Part shown: one piece after another, positions 7,541-14,095 of the stretch
Numbering within the stretch: the stretch's first letter is position 1
Layout: each line of letters begins with the position of its first letter
Source of the DNA: Planctomycetota bacterium
Lineage (GTDB): Bacteria; Planctomycetota; Phycisphaerae; UBA1845
Assembly: GCA_024278775.1 (NCBI GenBank)
Contig: JAJRSP010000173.1
Span: 1-14,537, forward strand
Reading direction: 5' to 3'
DNA: 14,537 bases
Made by a program: the position numbers and the translations under genes
Notes under the pieces: model-generated
What the model was told of the DNA's origin: nothing
Seen by the model: the letters and a program-made list of their open reading frames with translations, nothing else
Databases searched by the model: none

Positions 7541-8860
7541 GTGCGGCATCAGCAGACAATCTCGCGGGATGTGGAGCTTGAAGGACGCGGTCTGTTCACC
7601 GGCGAGCCGGTCTCGATGCGCATGTGCCCGAGTGAACCGAATACCGGCGTGATGTTCGTGCGGACCGATCAATCACCGCCGATCTCCATCGCAGCCGTGG
7701 TGGCCAATGTCTCCAAGCGATCACGCCGCACCGCACTTAGAAATGGTACCGTGGCCATCGAGACGGTCGAGCATTGCCTCGGGGCCTGTGCGGGGCTCGG
7801 TTTGGACAATCTTCGGATTGAGTTAAAAGGCAGTGAGCTTCCCGGTTTCGACGGCAGCAGCATCACGTATGTAGAGGGGATCCGCCACGCCGGTGTCTGC
7901 GAACAGGCGACGGATTGCGTGCCCCACGTCGTCAGTGAAATGGTACGTGTTGTGGACGGCGACAGCGAGCTCGTGGTTCTACCGCCTCTTGATGCGGCTT
8001 CGGAGACGCTCGAAGTGGCCTATGATCTGGACTATGGCTGCGACAATCCGATCGGTCGGCAGTTTCATCGTGTCGTCGTGACTCCGGAAACATTCGAGGC
8101 CAACATCGCCCCCGCACGAACTTTCGTGTTGGAAAAAGAAGCCGAGGCGCTCCGGTCCAACGGTCTCGGCTCTCATCTGACGTATCAGGATCTGCTGGTG
8201 GTGGGGAAGGACGGTCCGATCGAAAACCGGTTCCGTTTTCCCGATGAGTGTGTACGACACAAAATCCTTGACCTCATCGGTGATCTCAGCTTGGTGGGTC
8301 GCCCAATTGTGGGTCGCGTATTCGCGCGGAAGAGCGGTCACGCGCTCAATCATGAGTTGGCGCGGGTGCTGCGACGACAATATGAGGCAAAGCGTCGTAC
8401 CGCCGTCTCGCACGGTTCATCCGGTGTCAACATCCACAAGATTCGCCGTATCCTACCGCACCGCTACCCGTTCTTGTTGGTCGACCGCATTATCGAAGTG
8501 GTGGGCAGTCAACGCGTGGTCGGGCTGAAGAATGTGACGATCAACGAACCTTTTTTTCAGGGGCATTATCCCGGTGATCCGATCATGCCGGGGGTGTTGA
8601 TTATCGAGGCGCTGGCCCAGGTGGGCGGCGTGTTGCTGAGCCAAGAGCTGGAACACAAGGGGCGTGTGGCCGTGCTCCTTAGCTTGGACAAGGTGAAGTT
8701 CCGCCATCCGGTTCGACCGGGTGACCAGTTGATCTTGGAGGCCGAAGCGGTACGCGTACGATCGCATGCGGGTCACGTACGCGGTCGCGCGCTGGTCGGT
8801 GATAACGTCGTCGCCGAAGCGGAGATCAAGTTTATCCTTACTGATGCGGAAGCGCACTGA
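7541..8860 (+). CDS. lpxC: LpxC-FabZ fusion: UDP-3-O-acyl-GlcNAc deacetylase / 3-hydroxyacyl-ACP dehydratase
   Basis: This bifunctional 439-residue protein joins the committed lipid A deacetylase to a fatty-acid dehydratase. LpxC (about 1-280) shows E77/H78 in TVEHCLGA, zinc ligands H240 and D244 in RHKILDLIGD, and the catalytic His at 267 in SGHALNH. FabZ (about 294-439) shows HRYPFLLVDRI, the catalytic His342 in GHYPGDPIMPG and Glu356 in IIEALAQ. The linker is short, around 280-293. The frame stays open far upstream, but the GTG at 7541 has AGGAG at 7529-7533 and gives the normal LpxC beginning QQTISRDVELEGRGLFTGEP. The same fusion is established in Bacteroidetes and some relatives. It is followed after 20 bases by lpxA, which competes with FabZ for 3-hydroxyacyl-ACP. 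Both catalytic sets are intact. Confidence 0.95.
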   Translation: MRHQQTISRDVELEGRGLFTGEPVSMRMCPSEPNTGVMFVRTDQSPPISIAAVVANVSKRSRRTALRNGTVAIETVEHCLGACAGLGLDNLRIELKGSELPGFDGSSITYVEGIRHAGVCEQATDCVPHVVSEMVRVVDGDSELVVLPPLDAASETLEVAYDLDYGCDNPIGRQFHRVVVTPETFEANIAPARTFVLEKEAEALRSNGLGSHLTYQDLLVVGKDGPIENRFRFPDECVRHKILDLIGDLSLVGRPIVGRVFARKSGHALNHELARVLRRQYEAKRRTAVSHGSSGVNIHKIRRILPHRYPFLLVDRIIEVVGSQRVVGLKNVTINEPFFQGHYPGDPIMPGVLIIEALAQVGGVLLSQELEHKGRVAVLLSLDKVKFRHPVRPGDQLILEAEAVRVRSHAGHVRGRALVGDNVVAEAEIKFILTDAEAH

Positions 8861-8880
8861 TCGGGATCCGGAGACACCCT

Positions 8881-9969
8881 TTGTCCGAAATCATACATCC
8901 CACTGCGATCGTAGACCCCAGGGCGAAACTCGGGCGTGACGTGGAGATCGGACCGTTCGCCTTTGTCGGACCGGATGTCGTCTTGGGGGATGGGTGCAAG
9001 CTGTATCAGCATGCCATCGTTGACGGCTGTACCACGCTCGGCGATCACTGTCAGGTCTTTCCGCAGGCCGTCATCGGGATGCCTCCTCAGGATCTCAAAT
9101 ACCAGGGCGAAAAAACGCGACTCGAAATCGGAAGCCACAACATCTTCCGAGAGATGGTGACGGCCCATCCCGGTACGGACAACGGAGGCGGTACGACGCG
9201 CATCGGGGACCACAACCTGTTTCTGGTTGGGGTCCACGTGGCGCACGATTGTACCATCGGCAACCGGTGTGTGTTTGCCAACTACGTCCAAATTGCCGGA
9301 CATGTCCACATCGAAGACCACGTGAATATGGGCGGGCATTGTGCCGTACACCACTTCGTGACGATCGGGCAATACGCCTTCGTGGGCGGGATGACGCGCG
9401 TTCCCGCCGATGTACCGCCGTATGTCGTGATCGTGGCCGCTCGCGGGACCAGATCGGAAGTCCGTATGATCAATGGCGTGGGGTTGCAGCGAAACGGCTA
9501 TAGCCATGAGGACATTGGGGCGCTGAAAGCGGCTTTTATGAAGTTGTTTTCTCGTCGTGCGCGGTCTAACGGCACGGCCATCTGCGATCGTGTCGAGTCC
9601 CTGCTCGCCACCGACGATCTCAACCCCCACGTGGAGCGTCTCTGCCGTTTCATGCTTCGCTCCTTCGCGCTCGGGCGTCACGGGCGCTATCTCGAATCGT
9701 TACGTTCCGATGAAGTGCATCGCGATTCGTGGACCCTCAAAGGCAAATACGAGCTAAGGATCAACATCGTCGGCGGCGGTTCGGTTGACCGGTCGCCGCA
9801 GTGTGATGCCGGTGCGAATCCCCCCGTCGTCTCGTTGACGGCCAATGCAGAACCGGGCTGGCGTTTTTCCGGATGGAACGGTAACCTCGACGCTCAGGAT
9901 AATCCCCTTGTCGTTACACTCGATCAAAACATGACGGTAGACGCCACGTTTCTCCGAGACCTGGCGTAG
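8881..9969 (+). CDS. lpxA: UDP-GlcNAc acyltransferase LpxA with a C-terminal InlB-like repeat domain
   Basis: LpxA transfers a 3-hydroxyacyl chain from ACP to UDP-GlcNAc, the first step of lipid A synthesis. Residues 1-190 form the left-handed beta-helix of hexapeptide repeats. QDLKY (70-74), HVAHDC with catalytic H122, AGHV (H141) and AVHHF (157-158) align with E. coli LpxA, and G170 corresponds to its G173, linked to long acyl chains. The helical acyl-ACP-binding region runs from about 205 to 276. About 85 extra residues follow: LRINIVGGGSVDRSP, then VSLTANAEPGWRFSGW and DQNMTVDATF, which looks like the divergent InlB B-repeat ('bacterial repeat') module. The family is normally 255-265 residues; this one is 362. 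The start is TTG at 8881 with CGGAGA at 8869-8874. It lies 20 bases after lpxC-fabZ. The acyltransferase part is certain; the repeat-domain call comes from motif memory. Confidence 0.93.
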   Translation: MSEIIHPTAIVDPRAKLGRDVEIGPFAFVGPDVVLGDGCKLYQHAIVDGCTTLGDHCQVFPQAVIGMPPQDLKYQGEKTRLEIGSHNIFREMVTAHPGTDNGGGTTRIGDHNLFLVGVHVAHDCTIGNRCVFANYVQIAGHVHIEDHVNMGGHCAVHHFVTIGQYAFVGGMTRVPADVPPYVVIVAARGTRSEVRMINGVGLQRNGYSHEDIGALKAAFMKLFSRRARSNGTAICDRVESLLATDDLNPHVERLCRFMLRSFALGRHGRYLESLRSDEVHRDSWTLKGKYELRINIVGGGSVDRSPQCDAGANPPVVSLTANAEPGWRFSGWNGNLDAQDNPLVVTLDQNMTVDATFLRDLA

Positions 9970-9984
9970 CGAAACCTTTTTCCT

Positions 9985-11016
9985 ATGACCACACCGCTAA
10001 AGACCGCCGTATTCGGTGCCGGACGAATGGGACACCATCACGCCCGTATTTACCAGGAACTTGACGGATGCGAACTCGTCGCCATTGTCGACAAAGATCG
10101 TGCTCGTGCCGAAGCGCTGGCCAAAGAGTTTGGCGGGATCCCTGTCGCCTCGATGGGCGAGGTGTCGTCGGATATTGATGCGGCCACCGTGGCGGTGCCC
10201 ACGGTGTATCACGCCGAGGTCGCCATCCCACTGATGGAACGCGGCCTCCATGTGCTGGTGGAAAAACCGCTGGCTCCGGATTCCACCTCGGCCAAGCAAC
10301 TGCTCGACGCCTCGAAAAAGTTCAATCGTCTGCTTCAGGTCGGGCATTCGGAACGGTTCAACCCGGTGGTTCAGGCCATGCTGCGTATGGACCTCACGCC
10401 GCGTTTTATCGAAACCCAGCGCATCTCACCCTTCACGTTTCGCAGCGCCGACATCGGTGTCGTGTTCGACATGATGATCCACGACATCGACATCGTGCTG
10501 CATCTGGTCAACTGTCGCGACTACGAGGTGGATGCCGTCGGCGTGAGTGTCCTCGGTGAGTGTGAGGATGTCGCCAATGCGCGGATTCGCTTCGCGGGTG
10601 ACACCGTCGTCAACCTGACCGCGTCGCGATTGGCGCTGAAGACGGAGCGGAAGATCCGCATTTTTTGCCCGAGCGGATACCTCTCGATGGACTACCATAA
10701 GAAGTCGGGCATCGCGATCAAGCTGGATGACAACCTTGATTTGTTGCGTCTGGCCCGAGAACGCAACTTCGAAGACCTATCGCAGATGGCCGACCTCGAT
10801 TTTGGCTCGATGGTGAAGATCGATCCGCTTATCGTGGATGATGTGGAGCCATTGACTGCGGAGATCACGTCGTTCCTCACGTCCATTCGCGAGGAAAAGG
10901 CGGCGGCCGTGAGCGCGGAAGACGGCTTCGCCGCCGTCCAGATGGCTGAGCGCATCACCAACGCCGTTAGAGATCAAGACTGGGGACGCGGCTTCGCAGA
11001 AGCCTCGACGATGTAA
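9985..11016 (+). CDS. Gfo/Idh/MocA-family NAD(P)-dependent oxidoreductase (GnnA candidate)
   Basis: This 343-residue protein has an N-terminal Rossmann domain with GAGRMGHHHA (11-20) and the family motif EKP at 93-95. The C-terminal alpha/beta domain begins near 120 and has the active-site-like FDMMIHDIDI (161-170). Members oxidise sugars or sugar nucleotides. Lying 15 bases after lpxA, it may act on UDP-GlcNAc: GnnA, a member of this family encoded near lpxA in Acidithiobacillus, oxidises the 3-hydroxyl so that an aminotransferase (GnnB) can make UDP-GlcNAc3N for amide-linked lipid A. No GnnB is seen in this window, so that role is only a hypothesis. No Shine-Dalgarno is visible (CCTTTTTCCT before the ATG), so translation may depend on coupling to lpxA. 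Confidence 0.85.
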   Translation: MTTPLKTAVFGAGRMGHHHARIYQELDGCELVAIVDKDRARAEALAKEFGGIPVASMGEVSSDIDAATVAVPTVYHAEVAIPLMERGLHVLVEKPLAPDSTSAKQLLDASKKFNRLLQVGHSERFNPVVQAMLRMDLTPRFIETQRISPFTFRSADIGVVFDMMIHDIDIVLHLVNCRDYEVDAVGVSVLGECEDVANARIRFAGDTVVNLTASRLALKTERKIRIFCPSGYLSMDYHKKSGIAIKLDDNLDLLRLARERNFEDLSQMADLDFGSMVKIDPLIVDDVEPLTAEITSFLTSIREEKAAAVSAEDGFAAVQMAERITNAVRDQDWGRGFAEASTM

Positions 11017-11079
11017 GCCTGCGAGGGCAAAGAAACGCCAACAGGTGGCCGAAAATCACGCTGGGGAAAGAGGGGGATG

Positions 11080-11107
11080 TTGCAAACTGGGGGGCGGGGG
11101 ATACAAT
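11080..11107 (+). promoter_or_regulatory. Sigma70-like promoter before the structured intergenic element
   Basis: TTGCAA (11080-11085, 4/6) and TACAAT (11102-11107, 5/6) are separated by 16 bases and embedded in a G-rich stretch. Transcription would begin near 11114 and run into the large hairpin that ends in a T run at 11285, giving an RNA of about 175 bases. No gene in that interval would explain the promoter. Confidence 0.45.
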
Positions 11108-11291
11108 CGCCGGGCGCCCTGGTGACTTAGTTCCGATAACGGATTACCGCCGGCGAAAAGTCTAGAAAAAAACGTAGCCGCTTGGTCGCGTGAACGATCG
11201 CAGAAACAGGGCAAGTCGGTCCCCACCGTAAGCCAATCTCCTGCGTTTCGGTCATCCTTATGCGACCATGCGGGCTACGTTTTTTGTTTTT
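11107..11291 (+). ncRNA. Large structured element: candidate small RNA and/or bidirectional terminator
   Basis: Two structures are visible. First, TCGCCGG (11107-11113) pairs with CCGGCGA (11150-11156), with GGT/ACC and TCCG-ATAA-CGGA helices inside. Second, AAAAAACGTAGCC (11167-11179) pairs with GGCTACGTTTTTT (11273-11285). That stem continues inward through GC/GC and TGGTCGC/GCGACCA (11183-11189 with 11262-11268), then wobble pairs, an AAAC/GTTT helix (11204-11207 with 11245-11248) and a central CGGT-CCCC-ACCG hairpin (11217-11228). The result is one imperfect rod of about 119 bases with an A run on the left and T runs on the right. It could be a stand-alone RNA, a terminator working in both directions, or a MITE-like repeat. 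The rod shape and size recall 6S RNA, but I cannot match its conserved bases. If transcription starts at 11114, the left arm of the first hairpin is not transcribed. Confidence 0.42.
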
Positions 11292-11843
11292 CGTTTTTTG
11301 GTCCGGCGTCGGACCCCATCGTCAGCTCAGTCTCTCCGTTTTGCCATTCAATCCCGGGCCACTCCATCCTGTGGCCGTCCGGACCAGCGTTCTCCTCAAA
11401 ACCGCCTCACTCCCCGGTAGCGCCGGCGTCGACACTCAGCCGCTGAAACACCGGACCGAATCGCCTGGGAACGATCAATCCACGGCTGACTGCGACGCCT
11501 GGCGCGACCAGGAGGGAGCTGGGAGGTAAGCATTCCCCTAAGGCCAAATCGCCTAGCGACGCGCCTAGCAAGCTTTTTCCTATTTTGTAGCCAAGAAAGA
11601 AGCCACAATGGAGCAAAGCGCCATCACACGGTGCCGCTTGGCGCAAACAGAGCGCGCAAGCAAGCTTATTCTGTTGTACGAGCTTTGGACGGTTGGGTAG
11701 ACAACGGTAGGGTTATAGAAACCAGATAAGAGTGCGGAACGTGATACGGATCTTGAATATTATAGGGTACTGTATAGATCGTATTCTAAAATCTTGTTCC
11801 CGCTCATCAAACCCACAAACTAAACTGTCCGTCCGGTAGAGGA
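11292..11843. other. Intergenic stretch without a convincing gene
   Basis: A perfect GGTCCG-GCGT-CGGACC hairpin lies at 11300-11315, just after further T runs. An 8-base direct repeat CGCCTAGC occurs at 11550-11557 and 11562-11569, and AGCAAGCTT occurs at 11567-11575 and 11659-11667. From about 11560 rightwards the base composition becomes distinctly more AT-rich than in the neighbouring genes. Short frames exist on both strands, but none has a good ribosome-binding site together with a believable protein. A minus-strand promoter at 11844-11871 points into this interval, so an unrecognised leftward RNA or small peptide gene is possible. Confidence 0.4.
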
Positions 11844-11871
11844 AGTATAGCACATCGGGCGAACGTGTCAA
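11844..11871 (-). promoter_or_regulatory. Strong leftward sigma70-like promoter with no recognised gene
   Basis: On the minus strand a perfect TTGACA (11866-11871) is followed after 16 bases by TATACT (11844-11849, 5/6). Predicted transcription starts near 11837 and runs left through the AT-rich intergenic stretch towards the hairpin at 11166-11285. That hairpin has a T run on this strand too and could terminate the RNA. No recognisable gene lies in between. Confidence 0.55.
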
Positions 11872-11912
11872 CTGAAAAAACCGCAATCGAGGTGAGTTAA
11901 CCAATTTATTCG

Positions 11913-11942
11913 TGGACACTTATGGTGCATTTGCACTATAAT
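11913..11942 (+). promoter_or_regulatory. Rightward sigma70-like promoter for the M32 carboxypeptidase
   Basis: TGGACA (11913-11918, 5/6) and a perfect TATAAT (11937-11942) are separated by 18 bases. Transcription from near 11949 gives a leader of about 160 bases before the ATG at 12110. It diverges from the leftward promoter, with only about 40 bases between the two -35 elements. Confidence 0.6.
11925..11936. repeat. Inverted repeat inside the promoter spacer (operator candidate)
   Basis: GTGCA (11925-11929) and TGCAC (11932-11936) form a perfect inverted repeat with a TT centre, directly abutting the TATAAT element. A repressor bound here would block the rightward promoter. Twelve bases is short, so chance is possible. 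Confidence 0.3.
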
Positions 11943-12109
11943 GTTATCGGATGGAAGGAGATCGTCGTACGCTGGAAATGGTGGACGGTGCGAGCTGCTG
12001 CGGAGCTGAGTTCGGCCGTACTGGTCGTTCACGTACCGGATGGTATATCTAACCGTCGGAATCAGAGGTACCTCCATAGCCGAATGGCGATGCTCGGAGA
12101 CCATGGACC

Positions 12110-13600
12110 ATGGCACACACGTATGAGAAACTGATGGAACGAGTCCGGGACATCGGACGACTCGGCGCGATCGAACAACTGCTGGATTGGGACCAGGAAG
12201 TGTACATGCCGGCGCAGGGCGTGACGGCGCGGGCCGAGCAGATGGCGCTCGTCGCCGGGTTGTGCCACGATTGGCTGGCCGCGGAGGAAACGGGCCGCCT
12301 GCTCGCCGAAGCGGCGACTGACGATGATTGCGCCGCTACCAACGTTCGCGAAACGAAGCGAGCGTTCGATCGGGCCGTCACAATACCCACCACACTTGTC
12401 AAAGAGATCGCTCGGGAGTCGTCGCTGGCCAAGAGCGCATGGACCAAGGCCCGAGAGACCAACACTTTCGCCACGTTCGCGCCGCACCTGGGCCGACTGA
12501 TTGAACTGAAGAAGCAGGTGGCCGAGTGCATCGGTTACAAGACCGAACCCTACGATGCGCTGATGGATGAGTTCGAACCCGGAGCCACCGCCGTCGAAGT
12601 GGAGGCTTTGTTCGCATCCTTTCGTGAGTTCACTGTGGGGCTGATCCAGCGGCTGAAGGATGCCACGCGACAGCCCGATGCCTCCATCCTGAAACGACAT
12701 TTCCCAAGGGACACGCAGGAAAAACTTTGTAGGAAGTTTGCTGAGTCGATCGGATTCGACTTTGCGGCCGGTCGGTCCGACGTATCGGTTCATCCGTTTT
12801 GCACGACCATCGGCGGTGCGGGTGATGTTCGGATCACGACACGGTACTGGGAGCATTTCCTACCGGCCGCCCTGTTCGGCACGCTCCACGAAGCCGGGCA
12901 CGGCCTCTATGAGCAGGGGCTGCCGGCGGCGCACGTGTTCACGCCGCTGGGGGAGGCCATATCCCTCGGCATCCATGAGTCGCAGTCACGCCTCTGGGAG
13001 AATCTGGTCGGGCGGAGCCGGCCGTTTTGGAAATGTCACTACGCGGAGGTGCAGCAGGCGTTCCCCGAGGCGCTGGGCGATGTCTCGCTCGACGCGTTTT
13101 ACGGATCGATCAATACCGTGACGCCATCGATGATCCGGGTTGAGGCCGACGAGGTGACGTACAACCTGCATATCATCCTGCGGTTCGAGATTGAGCGAGC
13201 GCTGTTTACGGGCTCTTTGGATGTCTCGGATGTGCCGACCGCCTGGAACGACAAGATGAACTCGATTTTGGGTATCACTCCGGAGAACGATAGCGAGGGG
13301 TGCCTGCAGGATATCCACTGGTCGATGGGGGCGTTTGGTTATTTCCCGACGTACGCACTGGGGAATCTCTACGCGGCCCAGTTCTTCGAGCAGGCTCGGT
13401 TGGACATCCCCGACCTGGATGACCGCATCGCCACCGGGGATCATCAGCCGCTGCTCAGCTGGCTTCGTGAGAACATTCATCGACATGGCAAGCAGTATAG
13501 GGCCGGTGAGCTTGTCGAGCGCGTCACGGGCAAGCCGCTCTCAATCGAGCCGTTCAAGGCGTACATCAGCGGGAAAATGGCGGCGGTGTACGGCCTGTGA
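12110..13600 (+). CDS. M32-family metallocarboxypeptidase (carboxypeptidase Taq type)
   Basis: M32 enzymes are cytoplasmic zinc carboxypeptidases that remove C-terminal residues from peptides, probably in peptide turnover. The 496-residue length is typical. The zinc site is HEAGH (260-264), with the third ligand Glu290 in GIHESQSRLWEN. Other family signatures are present: DWDQEVYMP (26-34), HPF (228-230), DVRITTRYWE (239-248), IRVEADEVTYNLHI (342-355) and HWSMGAFGYFPTYALGN (403-419). The protein is almost entirely helical and lacks a signal peptide. The ATG at 12110 has GGAGA at 12096-12100; a nearby out-of-frame ATG at 12103 is unlikely to be used. The gene stands alone, with its own promoter upstream and a tRNA gene 62 bases downstream. 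Confidence 0.96.
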   Translation: MAHTYEKLMERVRDIGRLGAIEQLLDWDQEVYMPAQGVTARAEQMALVAGLCHDWLAAEETGRLLAEAATDDDCAATNVRETKRAFDRAVTIPTTLVKEIARESSLAKSAWTKARETNTFATFAPHLGRLIELKKQVAECIGYKTEPYDALMDEFEPGATAVEVEALFASFREFTVGLIQRLKDATRQPDASILKRHFPRDTQEKLCRKFAESIGFDFAAGRSDVSVHPFCTTIGGAGDVRITTRYWEHFLPAALFGTLHEAGHGLYEQGLPAAHVFTPLGEAISLGIHESQSRLWENLVGRSRPFWKCHYAEVQQAFPEALGDVSLDAFYGSINTVTPSMIRVEADEVTYNLHIILRFEIERALFTGSLDVSDVPTAWNDKMNSILGITPENDSEGCLQDIHWSMGAFGYFPTYALGNLYAAQFFEQARLDIPDLDDRIATGDHQPLLSWLRENIHRHGKQYRAGELVERVTGKPLSIEPFKAYISGKMAAVYGL

Positions 13601-13614
13601 CGGTCTGTCGGTTC

Positions 13615-13642
13615 TTGACGTTCTTCGTGGGGTGTGCATATT
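13615..13642 (+). promoter_or_regulatory. Promoter candidate for tRNA-Lys
   Basis: TTGACG (13615-13620, 5/6) and CATATT (13637-13642, 4/6) are separated by 16 bases, 21 bases before the mature tRNA 5' end. It begins 15 bases after the carboxypeptidase stop, so the tRNA probably has its own transcript. Confidence 0.45.
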
Positions 13643-13662
13643 GCCCAATCATACAGGAAGCG

Positions 13663-13735
13663 GAGGGTGTAGCTCAGTTGGTAGAGCACCGGCCTTTTAA
13701 GCCGTAGGTCCTGGGTTCGAGTCCCAGCACCCTCA
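13663..13735 (+). tRNA. tRNA-Lys, anticodon UUU
   Basis: The cloverleaf is complete. The acceptor GAGGGTG (13663-13669) pairs with CACCCTC (13728-13734), with discriminator A at 13735. The D stem is GCTC/GAGC (13672-13675, 13684-13687). The anticodon loop CTTTTAA (13694-13700) has TTT at 13696-13698. The T stem CTGGG/CCCAG (13711-13715, 13723-13727) carries a TTCGAGT loop. The first anticodon-stem pair (C13689, T13705) is mismatched. CCA is not encoded and must be added after transcription. The 3' half looks like an integration target. Confidence 0.95.
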
Positions 13736-14095
13736 GTTCTTTTTCTTGCACGTCAGTGCGCGACTTTACCCCTATTTTCATAGCGTTTTCTTCGGTGTCA
13801 CATAATGGCATTTTAGGCTTATCATCGCGCACGGTGTCGCACCGAATAGCCTGTGAATGAATGCTTTTTGGTGCGCCTTCTGGTGCGCTTTTTTTTGTGG
13901 TGTTTTCGGCCGTCCTGCCGTCCGTTCCGGTGGCCCGTACAGATTCACTCGGCCGCTTGCTCAGGTTCGGCAGTCGGGCCGCAGCGTCTCCCATCGGGCC
14001 GCGCAGGGCATGGGGCGTTCTGGGGGCGGAATACGCCGGTCTGAGCCGAAGAATCAATCGGGTAAGCTTCGGCACGCCGTAAACACTCCCCTGAT
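13736..14095. other. Region right of tRNA-Lys without an intact gene
   Basis: Besides the terminator at 13871-13896 and the minus-strand integrase-like frame, this stretch contains a perfect CGGTG-TCG-CACCG hairpin (13832-13844) bracketed by GGCT (13816-13819) and AGCC (13848-13851). The + strand frames here are shadows with no ribosome-binding sites. No second copy of the tRNA 3' end was found in the window, so the far attachment site, if any, lies outside. Confidence 0.4.
13871..13896 (+). terminator. Intrinsic terminator downstream of tRNA-Lys
   Basis: GTGCGCC (13871-13877) pairs with GGTGCGC (13882-13888) across a TTCT loop, with two G-U pairs in seven. Eight T residues follow (13889-13896). 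It lies about 135 bases after the tRNA and faces the right way to end its transcript. Confidence 0.65.

Noticed and set aside
8773..9681. Minus-strand open frame of 302 residues
   Set aside because: It is the shadow of the fabZ end and lpxA, whose coding is certain.
11107..11291. Reading the structured element as tmRNA, RNase P RNA or SRP RNA
   Set aside because: The conserved cores of these RNAs (tRNA-like end and tag, GAGGAAAGTCC-type box, GGAA-type SRP tip) are not present.
11260..11529. 89-residue plus-strand frame starting MRPCGLRFLFF
   Set aside because: It begins within the hairpin 3' arm, reads its hydrophobic start from T runs, has no ribosome-binding site and shows no family features.
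11407..11646. 79-residue minus-strand frame below the leftward promoter
   Set aside because: It needs a TTG start with no ribosome-binding site and has no recognisable features; kept only as part of the open question about that transcript.
11713..11919. 68-residue minus-strand frame
   Set aside because: Its start lies upstream of the leftward promoter, so that transcript would lack the start; no ribosome-binding site was seen.
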